DNA of 64,000 bases, from contig JAUZSC010000040.1 of NCBI GenBank assembly GCA_030949825.1, positions 1 to 64,000 on the forward strand. Direction: 5' to 3'. The notes beneath the pieces are model-generated. The model ran no database searches. It was not told the origin of the DNA and worked only from the letters and a program-made list of their open reading frames with translations. Below, in pieces: positions 56,816-64,000 of the stretch. The number at the start of each line of letters is the position of its first letter. The first letter of the stretch is position 1. This DNA comes from Sulfurimonas sp. GTDB lineage: Bacteria; Campylobacterota; Campylobacteria; Campylobacterales; Sulfurimonadaceae. The position numbers and the translations under genes were made by a program.

Positions 56816-57823
56816 ATGAATACTAATATTAAAAAAATCGCACTTGTGCGCCTATCTGCTTTAGGAGACATCGTAAACAGTTCTGTAGTTTTACAGTTTA
56901 TCCATGCCAAGTTTCCTAATGCAAAAATAAACTGGATTACAGAGGAAGTTTTCTCTCCTTTATTATACAATCATCCACTTATAGATGCTGTCCACTCTGT
57001 TAATATTAAACAACTAAAAAAAGAAAAATCTTTTTCACTCTTAAAAAAAACTATTTCTGATTTGCGCGTTCTTGGTTCGTTTGATATTATAATCGATATG
57101 CAGGGACTCATAAAATCAAGTATTGTTGCAAGGATTTTAGGAAAAAATACACATGGCTTTGACAAAAACTCTACAAGAGAATCCCTTGCATCTCTACTTT
57201 ATCAATCTACTTCACATATTGCTTACGATGAAAATATTGTACGAAGAAACTGTTTTATAGTGAGTGACGCGCTTGATTTTGAAATTACAGATGCTATGCT
57301 TTTACAAAAAAACAAAGTATTTCCCAATCTAAAACCTTATAAGTTTGCTTCAAATGAAAAGAAAAATATAGCTCTTGTTATTGGTGCTTCATGGAAATCT
57401 AAAAAGTACCCAAAAGAAAAAGTTTTACAACTTTGCGATGAGCTAGAAGAAAACTGTCATATTGTTTGGGGAAGCGAAGAAGAAAAAGAAGAGGCATTAT
57501 GGATATGTGAACATTCTGCATCTGCCATACTCGCCCCCAAACTCTCTCTTGTGCAACTTGTTTCATATATAGAGGCTTGTGATTTACTCATAGGAAACGA
57601 CACCGGTCCTACACATATGGCATGGGCACAAAACATTCCTTCCATCACTCTTTTTGGTCCAACAAGTTCGAGAATGATTTATAAAACACCACAAAATGTA
57701 GGCATTAAATCACCCTCTTTTGTCGATATTTTCAAGATAAATAAAAATGATTTTTCAATAAAAGAGATAGATTTCAAAGAAATTGCGCAAAAAGCAAGGG
57801 AGTTACTCAAAAATGCTATTTAA
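56816..57823 (+). CDS. waaC: ADP-heptose:LPS heptosyltransferase I
   Basis: Adds the first heptose to Kdo in the LOS core. 335 residues from ATG 56816; a TTG at 56798 is in frame but overlaps the -10 box. GT-B fold with KIALVRLSALGDIVNSSVV at the N-terminus, FDIIIDMQGLIKSS, IALVIGASWKSKKYPKEK, and GNDTGPTHMAWAQNIPSITL (ADP-heptose site). Overlaps the acyltransferase gene by 11 bases. Confidence 0.9.
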   Translation: MNTNIKKIALVRLSALGDIVNSSVVLQFIHAKFPNAKINWITEEVFSPLLYNHPLIDAVHSVNIKQLKKEKSFSLLKKTISDLRVLGSFDIIIDMQGLIKSSIVARILGKNTHGFDKNSTRESLASLLYQSTSHIAYDENIVRRNCFIVSDALDFEITDAMLLQKNKVFPNLKPYKFASNEKKNIALVIGASWKSKKYPKEKVLQLCDELEENCHIVWGSEEEKEEALWICEHSASAILAPKLSLVQLVSYIEACDLLIGNDTGPTHMAWAQNIPSITLFGPTSSRMIYKTPQNVGIKSPSFVDIFKINKNDFSIKEIDFKEIAQKARELLKNAI

Positions 57824-58694
57824 ATTATTTTTGCTTTTAGAAAAGACACTTATGCTGCTTCCAGCATCTATGAGGAAAGGTTTTTTTTCTTTACTCGCTC
57901 GAACTGGATATTTGATCTCTAGTAGATACAAAAAAGTTTCACATCAAAACCTAGATTTTTTGTTTAATAATACGCTTACTCAAGAAAAAAAAGAAGAGAT
58001 AACTCGCTACGCGTTTAAAAATTTAGCTTTTAATTTTCTTCACGCGATGGAACTTCGTCGTATGAGTAAAGAAGACTTACAAAAGAAAATCACAATCGAT
58101 AATATAGAAGCGGTAGATCGTGTTCACAGAGAGGGTCGAGCTGTTATTTATGTAACGACACATTATAGTTCTTGGGAACTTGGAGGTGCATCTATCGGTG
58201 CTTTTATAGAACCACTCATAGCAGTTTACAAAAAGATGAAAAATCAAAAGTATGAAACATGGCTCCTTCAAGCACGGGATAGATTTGGAAATATTTCTAT
58301 GGAAAAAACAAGCGTTGTGAAACCTTTAGTTAAAAATATAAAAAATGGTCTTGCCTGTGGCTTACTTATAGATACAAATATAAATGAAAAAGAAGGTCTC
58401 ATCATTAATTTTATGGGAAAAACACTTCGCCAAACCTCAACACCTGCTTTTTTAGCTAGAAAATTTAATGCTGCGATTATTCCTGTAACTATAAGAACTG
58501 ACGATGAACAAAACTATACGCTGATGTTGTTTGATGAGATTAAGGTTGATTGTACGGAAGATGCTGCGGCAGACATACTAAAAGCAACCCAAGCACAAGC
58601 AGATTGGCTAGGAAACCTTATAAGGGAGGAACCAAAGTTTTGGTTTTGGCTCCACAGAAGATTTAAAAATGATCATCCTGAGATTTATTCTTAA
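57813..58694 (+). CDS. Lipid A late acyltransferase (HtrB/LpxL-like)
   Basis: 293 residues from ATG 57813 (MLFKLFLLLEKTLMLLPASM). An earlier in-frame start at 57783 is less likely because it lies deep in waaC. One N-terminal membrane anchor. The catalytic H-x4-E motif is THYSSWELGG at about 118-127, and VVKPLVKNIKNG with LLIDTNINEKEGL and FARK-like FLARKFNAAIIPV follow. Coupled to waaC, consistent with lipid A/LOS assembly. Its last 32 bases overlap the end of the convergent permease gene. Confidence 0.88.
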   Translation: MLFKLFLLLEKTLMLLPASMRKGFFSLLARTGYLISSRYKKVSHQNLDFLFNNTLTQEKKEEITRYAFKNLAFNFLHAMELRRMSKEDLQKKITIDNIEAVDRVHREGRAVIYVTTHYSSWELGGASIGAFIEPLIAVYKKMKNQKYETWLLQARDRFGNISMEKTSVVKPLVKNIKNGLACGLLIDTNINEKEGLIINFMGKTLRQTSTPAFLARKFNAAIIPVTIRTDDEQNYTLMLFDEIKVDCTEDAAADILKATQAQADWLGNLIREEPKFWFWLHRRFKNDHPEIYS

Positions 58695-59739
58695 GTTCTT
58701 TGTTCTTATATTCTTGACTTTTGGCTTCAAATAGTTTTAAAACTGTTAGAAAAAATGCAGTAATTGCAGGTCCTAAAATCATTCCCCAAAATCCAAAAGT
58801 AGCAAGTCCTGCAATGATGGAAAAGAAGATAACTAGCTCATGCATCTTGGCATCATCATCTTTGAGTAAGGCTTTATTTATCCATTTTATAATGAGTGGC
58901 TTAATGAATGTATCTGCAACAATAGAGATAACTACAATAGAATACACTACTATAAAAATTGCATTTGCATTCGTGCCTACAGCAAATTCATAAACCATAA
59001 ATGGCAACCACATTAAAATTCCACCTATAACAGGAATCAAAGAAGCAAATCCGTACATAATGCCAAAGAGAAGTCCATTATAGCCAAGATATGAAACGGC
59101 AATACCAAATAAAATTCCCTGAAGCATAGCATTAATGATAATTGAATAGAAAACAACACTCATAACAGATGACAATTCTTTAGCTAAAAGTTCTGTTTGG
59201 GTAACCGACATTTGAATGACGCGTTTTAAAAATGTCAATACATTCGAGCCATTGTACTGTGCAAAAAAGTAAAAGATAATGACAAGAAAAGCATTCTTTA
59301 AAAAGCTTGCACTAAAAGAACCAATCTTGCCTGTAATGAAAATTGCGTTGGAGGTTACTGTTTGCATATTTATACTTTGAAGCCCGGCTTCTATATAAGG
59401 TGCTAAAAACTGTAAATAAGGAGGGGGATTATCTATAAACTCCCGAATATAAATATCTACCTTAGCCATATCATCTGGATTTACTGAATTTATATGCATC
59501 GTAAAACTCGTTAAAAAGTAACCTAAGGGAGCAAAAAATATACTAGCTAGCAATAGACTCGATACTAAAGATGCTAAAAATTTTGAACGAAATAGCTTTT
59601 CAAAATAGCACTGAATGTTTGAAGTAGAAACGGCTAAAAGTGCCGCAATTAAAATCGTTAAAATAAAAGGGGAATACAATAGATACATCCAATATAAAGC
59701 AGTCGCAAATAAAATTCCGACAAAATACTGTGGTTTCAT
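58663..59739 (-). CDS. AI-2E family transporter (PerM-like)
   Basis: 358 residues, about eight TM helices in the family's arrangement: two at the N-terminus, a helical soluble region (about 85-135), then FLVIIFYFFAQYNGSNVL, YSIIINAMLQGILFGIAVSY, YGFASLIPVIGGILMWLPFM (conserved P-x-x-G-x-x-x-x-W-x-P) and GFWGMILGPAITAFFLTVLK. Substrates vary in this family and quorum-signal export is only one proposed role. Its start abuts the ruvB stop. Confidence 0.85.
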   Translation of the reverse strand: MKPQYFVGILFATALYWMYLLYSPFILTILIAALLAVSTSNIQCYFEKLFRSKFLASLVSSLLLASIFFAPLGYFLTSFTMHINSVNPDDMAKVDIYIREFIDNPPPYLQFLAPYIEAGLQSINMQTVTSNAIFITGKIGSFSASFLKNAFLVIIFYFFAQYNGSNVLTFLKRVIQMSVTQTELLAKELSSVMSVVFYSIIINAMLQGILFGIAVSYLGYNGLLFGIMYGFASLIPVIGGILMWLPFMVYEFAVGTNANAIFIVVYSIVVISIVADTFIKPLIIKWINKALLKDDDAKMHELVIFFSIIAGLATFGFWGMILGPAITAFFLTVLKLFEAKSQEYKNKELKNKSQDDHF

Positions 59740-60755
59740 TAAAATAATCCTCCATCATTTAGAGGTAGTTCAAGATTTAAAACTTCGTATGTATTTCTTG
59801 TAGCTTTTCTACCCTTTGCTGTTCTTTCTAAGTATCCATTTGCTATTAAATAAGGCTCAAGCACATCTTCTACTGTTCCCTCATCTTCACTCAGAGATGC
59901 AGCGATTGTGCTTAAACCCATTGCCCTACCATTACTTGATGCTAAAAGATTTAAAAGTCTTAAATCCATCTCATCAAAGCCATGCGAGTTTATTCCGAGT
60001 TCATCAAGAGCGAACCTTGTACGAGAATGGTTAATTGAATTTTCATCAGCCACCTCTGCAAAATCTCGAACCCTCCGTAAGAGTCTTAAGGCGATTCGTG
60101 GTGTTCCTCTGCTTCTTTTTGCTATTTCCATCGAGGCTTCGCTTATTATCTCTTTATCTAGCTTGTTAGAGGCTTGAACAATAATTTTAGCTAACTCATC
60201 AGCATCATAAAACTGCATTCTAAAACTCATACCAAATCTATCTCTTAAAGGATTTGAAAGCATTCCCGCTCGCGTAGTTGCACCAATGAGCGTAAACCTA
60301 GGTAAATCAATCTTTACAGTTTGTGCGGCTGGTCCACTGCCTATAATAATATCAATTCTAAAGTCTTCCATAGAAGAATATAAAATCTCTTCAACTGCAG
60401 GAGAAAGACGGTGAATCTCATCAATAAATAAAATATCACCCTCTTCTAAGTTTGTTAAAATCGCAGCTAAGTCTCCACTTTTTTCTATCATCGGAGCTGC
60501 TGTTACTTTTATATTTGCATTCATTTCGTTTGCTATGATCAGAGCAAGAGTAGTTTTACCCAAACCAGGAGGTCCAAAAAACAAAACATGATCAAGTGCT
60601 TCTTCGCGTTTTTTACTTGCTTCTATAAAAACACCAAGATTTTTTTTTATTTTTTCTTGACCGATATATTCATTCCATGCATCTGGGCGGAGTGTTGTTT
60701 CCACACTCGTTTCCTCCGCATCGAACTTTTCTATCTCTACGATTCTGTCTATCAT
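59739..60755 (-). CDS. ruvB: Holliday junction branch migration ATPase RuvB
   Basis: 338-residue AAA+ motor. [20 protein letters not shown], Walker [15 protein letters not shown] at about 60-73, Walker [11 protein letters not shown] at about 108, sensor 1 [20 protein letters not shown], and C-terminal winged helix ([20 protein letters not shown], then [13 protein letters not shown]). Intact. Eleven bases after panB. Confidence 0.97.
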   Translation of the reverse strand: MIDRIVEIEKFDAEETSVETTLRPDAWNEYIGQEKIKKNLGVFIEASKKREEALDHVLFFGPPGLGKTTLALIIANEMNANIKVTAAPMIEKSGDLAAILTNLEEGDILFIDEIHRLSPAVEEILYSSMEDFRIDIIIGSGPAAQTVKIDLPRFTLIGATTRAGMLSNPLRDRFGMSFRMQFYDADELAKIIVQASNKLDKEIISEASMEIAKRSRGTPRIALRLLRRVRDFAEVADENSINHSRTRFALDELGINSHGFDEMDLRLLNLLASSNGRAMGLSTIAASLSEDEGTVEDVLEPYLIANGYLERTAKGRKATRNTYEVLNLELPLNDGGLF

Positions 60756-60766
60756 TATTTAATGAC

Positions 60767-61558
60767 CTAGTAGGTATGAATTTCTTGAGGAAATTCTTTT
60801 GTTTGTACTTCATCTGCATAATTTTGCACAGCCCCGCGGACTACAGATGCACCATCAATATACTTCTTAACAAACTTAGGAGTAAAGGCTTCAAAGAGTC
60901 CTAGCATATCCGAGAACACTAAAACTTGTCCATCTACATTAGCACCCGCGCCAATTCCTATAACAGGTATATCTACACTTTTAGCTACTTCCTCGGCAAC
61001 TTCAGCTTTGACACCTTCTATCACCATACAAAAAGCACCTGCTTCTTCTATAGCTCTAGCATCTGCAATGAGTGACAATGCTTCTTGATTTGTCTTACCT
61101 TTAACCTTATATCCACCCTCACTTCTAACAGACTGTGGTAAAAGACCAATATGCCCACATACAGCGATAGCATTTGAAGTAAGATGTTTTACAATACCAG
61201 CCTTATCTATTCCACCTTCTATTTTTACACAATCAGCATTTGTTTCTTGAAATACTTTTATAGAATTTTTAAGTGCTGCATCTTTGTTGGTATATGTTCC
61301 AAAAGGCATATCGCAAATAACAAAACTATTTTTAGCACCACTACAAACAGCATTTGTATGGTAAATCATTTGATCGAGTGTTGCACTAATAGTATCACTC
61401 TTGCCTGCAAAACTCATGTTTAAACTATCGCCTACTAAAATCATGTCACAACTATCTTCAAAAAGAGAAGCGAAAAGTGCGTCATAGGCTGTTATCATCA
61501 CTAAAGGCTTATTCCCTTTAGCTTTTAAAATTGAGGAGAGAGTCATTTTTTTAGTCAT
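60767..61558 (-). CDS. panB: Ketopantoate hydroxymethyltransferase
   Basis: First step of pantothenate/CoA synthesis. 263-residue TIM barrel. MTAY-like start of the core at PLVMITAYDALFASLFEDSC, metal ligands in LVGDSLNMSF (Asp) and ICDMPFGTY (Asp), KIEGG, and ICGH-type VCGHIGLLPQSV with catalytic Glu in VIEGVKAE. VIGIGAGANVDGQVLV closes the site. Normal length, intact. Confidence 0.96.
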   Translation of the reverse strand: MTKKMTLSSILKAKGNKPLVMITAYDALFASLFEDSCDMILVGDSLNMSFAGKSDTISATLDQMIYHTNAVCSGAKNSFVICDMPFGTYTNKDAALKNSIKVFQETNADCVKIEGGIDKAGIVKHLTSNAIAVCGHIGLLPQSVRSEGGYKVKGKTNQEALSLIADARAIEEAGAFCMVIEGVKAEVAEEVAKSVDIPVIGIGAGANVDGQVLVFSDMLGLFEAFTPKFVKKYIDGASVVRGAVQNYADEVQTKEFPQEIHTY

Positions 61559-61646
61559 TTTATCTTCTTTATTTATTTATAATCTTTTGCTAGAATGAAT
61601 TTTAACTAAAAAGTGCTACAATTACACTAAATAGGAGAATAATTTC

Positions 61647-62048
61647 ATGGGAATTAAAAGTGACTTAGATGCTAACTTTGACTTTGAGATAGTTGACGAG
61701 TTCTTGGACCATTATTCTATGATGGTCGATAGCATGGAAGTTATGATTTTAGATCTTTCTAAAACAGATATGCAAAGAAGAAGTATTGATGAATTATTTC
61801 GTGTATTTCACAATATAAAATCAGCATCTGGATACTTAAAAATCGAAGCGATGACACGGCTTGCCACACTTGTTGAAGATGAACTTGAACAACTCCGTTC
61901 AAGTTCAAGACCAGTAAACGAAGAAACAATTAACTGGCTTTTAGAAATAAGTGACATGTTCGCCGCATGGCATCAAAACTTTAAACTTGATGAAAACTTA
62001 GCAAAAGTAAGATTCTCTCTCTTAAAAATCCCCGACTTGGAAAAATAA
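61647..62048 (+). CDS. HPt-domain phosphotransfer protein
   Basis: 133 residues. Four-helix HPt-like domain with the phospho-His in LFRVFHNIKSASGYLKIEAM (His about 56), followed by LATLVEDELEQLRSSSRPVN. Resembles the P1 domain of CheA or free HPt proteins. AGGAG stands nine bases upstream of the ATG, and TAGAAT near 61593 is a possible -10. It is followed with no gap by trpA. Its partner kinase and regulator are not adjacent. Confidence 0.83.
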   Translation: MGIKSDLDANFDFEIVDEFLDHYSMMVDSMEVMILDLSKTDMQRRSIDELFRVFHNIKSASGYLKIEAMTRLATLVEDELEQLRSSSRPVNEETINWLLEISDMFAAWHQNFKLDENLAKVRFSLLKIPDLEK

Positions 62049-62789
62049 TTGAAAAAACTTGTAGCATTTATAACATCTGGTTATCCAGAAAAATCGTTTA
62101 GTATTGATTTAGCCTTAGCACTTAGTGAAAATGGTGTTGACTCACTTGAACTTGGAGTTCCATTTTCTGACCCTGTTGCGGATGGTCCACTTATAGAAAA
62201 AGCAAATCACAAAGCACTCGAGCTTGGTTTTAAGTTTGAAGACTTACTTGAAATCTCACAAGCGATAACACCGAGTATTGATACACTTTGGATGGGGTAT
62301 TTCAACAGTTTTTACCAACAAAATATGCAGCACCTCATTCCTCTAGCCAAAGAGATTGGAGTAAATGGATTGATCATTCCTGACTTACCTCATGAAGAAG
62401 CTTTTCTTTACAAAGATTTGTTTACTCAAAATGGAGTTGCAAATATTAGCTTTGTTGCACCTACAGATAGTGATGAAAGAATAAAAGAAGTTGTAAGTGG
62501 AGCTCAAAAGTTTATTTATATGGTTGCCTATACTGGCATAACTGGTTCTGGTGTGAGTGAAGACTTACAGCCTTTTTTAAGTTCTATCAAGCAGCATACT
62601 AAAACACCTGTATATGTTGGCTTTGGGGTGAATCCTAAAACTGCAAAAGACAAGGTAAAAGGTGCGGATGGCGTTATTGTAGGAAGTTCTTTTATAGATG
62701 TCTTACTTCGTGAAAACCTTAACTATTCTCAAAAAATTATTGAATGTTCAAATATTGCAAAAATTATAAAATCACAAATCAATTTGTAA
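62049..62789 (+). CDS. trpA: Tryptophan synthase alpha subunit
   Basis: Cleaves indole-glycerol phosphate to indole. 246 residues from TTG 62049, directly after the HPt stop codon. Catalytic Glu in LELGVPFSDPVADGPLIEKA, Asp in LIIPDLPHEEA, flexible loop YTGITG, and phosphate site GVIVGSSFID. It lacks the first 10-15 residues of E. coli TrpA, which is common in the phylum. trpB is not in the window. Confidence 0.94.
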   Translation: MKKLVAFITSGYPEKSFSIDLALALSENGVDSLELGVPFSDPVADGPLIEKANHKALELGFKFEDLLEISQAITPSIDTLWMGYFNSFYQQNMQHLIPLAKEIGVNGLIIPDLPHEEAFLYKDLFTQNGVANISFVAPTDSDERIKEVVSGAQKFIYMVAYTGITGSGVSEDLQPFLSSIKQHTKTPVYVGFGVNPKTAKDKVKGADGVIVGSSFIDVLLRENLNYSQKIIECSNIAKIIKSQINL

Positions 62790-62794
62790 TAATA

Positions 62795-63124
62795 TTATTT
62801 CCCTGTATAGTTTGCACCTGCAACATCACCGTAAGAACCAACAAATATATAAAGATTTTGTTTTCTAGTCTTTTTTATTTTTGGGTTATGAAAAACAATT
62901 ACCCAGTCATTTGTAAAAGAGTTCTGTGCTTTACCTAACTTTGCAATCTCGGCATTTTTCCAACTCGCAGCAATTTTTTTTGTATTTGCTAATCGCTCAA
63001 CTTCTTGTTTTGCAATTTTTCTAATCTCTGCATTAGAAGTTTTTTCTTCAATCCCTTTAGGAGTAGTATGATTATGTCCACTATGGCTATGTCCCTCAGA
63101 TGCCTTAAGTGTAGTAAAAGTCAA
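62795..63124 (-). CDS. Exported DUF6488-like protein
   Basis: At least 109 residues. A His-rich N-terminus (EGHSHSGHNH) follows a hydrophobic stretch, and the C-terminus has SFTNDWVIVFHNPKIKK, then LYIFVGSYGDVAGANYTGK, matching the DUF6488 pattern as I remember it. The TTG at 63124 gives only half a signal peptide. The open frame continues upstream as GFLIFIIKTIALFIALTFTT, so the true start lies near 63165, but no standard start codon is visible there. His-rich tails suggest metal handling. Confidence 0.6.
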   Translation of the reverse strand: MTFTTLKASEGHSHSGHNHTTPKGIEEKTSNAEIRKIAKQEVERLANTKKIAASWKNAEIAKLGKAQNSFTNDWVIVFHNPKIKKTRKQNLYIFVGSYGDVAGANYTGK

Positions 63125-63150
63125 GGCTATGAAAAGCGCTATTGTTTTGA

Positions 63151-63288
63151 TTATAAAGATAAGAAATCCTTTGTTATTTGAACTTTAAGTCCTGCTTTGC
63201 TACAAGCTACTTCAATATTTTCCTGATTATCCAATAATCTTAAAAATACTTTTACTTTTTCTGTCTGTTTTATATCTATGATTGACAT
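63151..63288 (-). CDS. Small protein, 45 aa
   Basis: MSIIDIKQTEKVKVFLRLLD, then NQENIEVACSKAGLKVQITK and DFLSL. A clear AGGAAA stands upstream of the ATG at 63288. Its end overlaps the start region of the DUF6488-like gene, suggesting coupled translation. Amphipathic, one Cys, family unknown. Confidence 0.5.
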   Translation of the reverse strand: MSIIDIKQTEKVKVFLRLLDNQENIEVACSKAGLKVQITKDFLSL

Positions 63289-63456
63289 ATATTTCCTTTT
63301 GTGTAATTTAATATTAAATCATTTAACAATAGGTATAGATAACAAATTGAGAGGTTCTAAAGGTGTTTAATGTGGCTTATTAATACGAAGATATAAGTTG
63401 AGTTAAAATTGTTTAAAAAATGTTGTTATAAAGTCTATAAATAAAGGATCTAAAAT

Positions 63457-63533
<77 letters not shown>

Positions 63534-63544
63534 ATATTTAAAAA

Positions 63545-63621
63545 TGGTGCGCACGGATGGATTCGAACCATCGGCCGCTGGTACCGCAAACCAGTGCTCT
63601 ATCCAGCTGAGCTACGAGCGC
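63545..63621 (-). tRNA. tRNA-Arg (anticodon GCG)
   Basis: 77-nt cloverleaf with encoded CCA, 11 bases from tRNA-fMet. The anticodon arm is CTGGT-TTGCGGT-ACCAG, placing GCG at 34-36. Acceptor GCGCTCG pairs with CGTGCGC except for one T/T mismatch at 5-68. Most bacteria use ACG (inosine-modified) for these codons, so G34 is worth noting. Confidence 0.88.
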
Positions 63622-63673
63622 ACACTATTCTCATATAATTGAGAGGATGAAATTATAGCACTTATAACTTAGG

Positions 63674-63898
63674 CTATCCTAAATTATTAAGTTTTTTAGT
63701 AATTTCTTCTATTTTTTGCTCTTGTACATAAAGTTCATGCGTTTTTCTTACATATGCTTGGAGCAATAGTTTAAGGTCGTTGTTCCCCTCAATGTTAAAG
63801 TCTTTAGACATTTTGTGCTCTAAAAAAAGCGCAAAATCGTTTTCAACATCAACATCAAAACGACGACCACCTATATGTAAACCTATTTTTTTTGTCAT
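63674..63898 (-). CDS. ZapA-like cell-division protein
   Basis: 74 residues. The N-terminal half KIGLHIGGRRFDVDVENDFA resembles the ZapA globular domain, followed by a C-terminal coiled coil (THELYVQEQKIEEITKKLNN). ZapA binds and bundles FtsZ. It is shorter than E. coli ZapA and the match is by pattern only. It precedes another coiled-coil gene at the window end. Confidence 0.55.
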   Translation of the reverse strand: MTKKIGLHIGGRRFDVDVENDFALFLEHKMSKDFNIEGNNDLKLLLQAYVRKTHELYVQEQKIEEITKKLNNLG

Positions 63899-63904
63899 TT
63901 GGGT

Positions 63905-64000
63905 TTAGCCTAAGATACTTTCTATTTTATTTACAATCTCTTCAATTTCTAAGTCTTTCATTGCATTTTCATCACTTAGTTTTTCTATCTCTTGATCTTT
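63905..64000 (-). CDS. C-terminal end of a coiled-coil protein (partial)
   Basis: The open frame runs off the window edge and ends at TAA 63905-63907 with EKLSDENAMKDLEIEEIVNK and IESILG. Acidic, coiled-coil-like. It ends six bases before the start of the ZapA-like gene, so the two are probably co-transcribed. Identity cannot be told from this part. Confidence 0.5.
   Translation of the reverse strand, partial: KDQEIEKLSDENAMKDLEIEEIVNKIESILG

Noticed and set aside
57783..57812. Upstream start of the lipid A acyltransferase at 57783
   Set aside because: It lies 40 bases inside waaC, and the hydrophobic N-terminus typical of the family starts at the ATG 57813.

Overview
The window looks like part of a chromosome from a Campylobacterota (epsilonproteobacterial) bacterium, most likely Sulfurimonas or a close relative. 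The evidence is an AT-rich, tightly packed genome with genes on both strands, -10 boxes of the TATAAT/TACAAT type, the rpsF-ssb-rpsR order, the ftsH/Psd-like pair, scattered trp and his genes, a reverse-type rubrerythrin, and rich signalling (CheY, CheX, HDOD, HPt). This placement rests on recognising protein families; no search was run.

Region 1 (1-13955) is an insertion-sequence graveyard. Three copies of one IS1634-like element (A, B, C) are present. Copy B carries an IS630-type element (TA target duplication) and an IS1182-type element (CTAG duplication). Copy C carries an IS4-superfamily element with 17-bp inverted repeats and a 7-bp duplication. A 73-bp piece of that IS4-like element also sits between copies A and B. 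Broken host genes lie among them: a permease piece, an EAL-domain tail, a frameshifted GDSL esterase and a 31-bp gene stub. Two intact-looking genes of unknown function also lie here. The region closes with a truncated second IS630-type transposase, an IS200-type TnpA and a further transposase stub.

Region 2 (14045-24000) holds yajC-secD-secF (protein export), lnt (lipoprotein acylation), ppk (polyphosphate), a gamma-carbonic-anhydrase-like protein, a RelE/ParE-like toxin with its antitoxin and a perfect palindromic operator, argJ, a K+ channel with an RCK domain, and rpmB.

Region 3 (24093-33200) holds an HDOD protein overlapping a multidomain CheX protein, rpe-trpF-exonuclease, the fatty-acid block accA-fabF-acpP, a pentahaem cytochrome, a DjlA-like co-chaperone and tRNA-Arg(CCU).

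Region 4 (33238-46590) holds dprA, a divergent polysaccharide deacetylase, two paralogous exported DUF302-like proteins, rpsF-ssb-rpsR, serB, a MetF-family reductase, serS, and several small or Cys-rich proteins of unknown function.

Region 5 (46572-64000) holds a PerR-like regulator divergent from rubrerythrin with three ATAATTAT boxes between them. It continues with a long TPR membrane protein, a Psd-like protein lacking its catalytic residues, ftsH, prmA, cheY, hisA, hisH, two envelope proteins, waaC and an htrB-like lipid A acyltransferase, an AI-2E-type permease, ruvB, panB, an HPt protein directly abutting trpA, two tRNAs, and a ZapA-like coiled-coil protein.

About fifteen genes, including the normally essential ftsH and rpe, are split by one-base changes, nearly all in runs of A or T. 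IS copies in this same window differ from each other in the same way. I therefore read most of these frameshifts as homopolymer sequencing errors and annotate those genes as single loci. I see no CRISPR array and no clear new defence or biosynthetic system. The best leads are the STAS/pseudo-receiver/STAS/CheX protein, the catalytically dead Psd homologue, the exported DUF302-like pair and the Cys-rich small protein.
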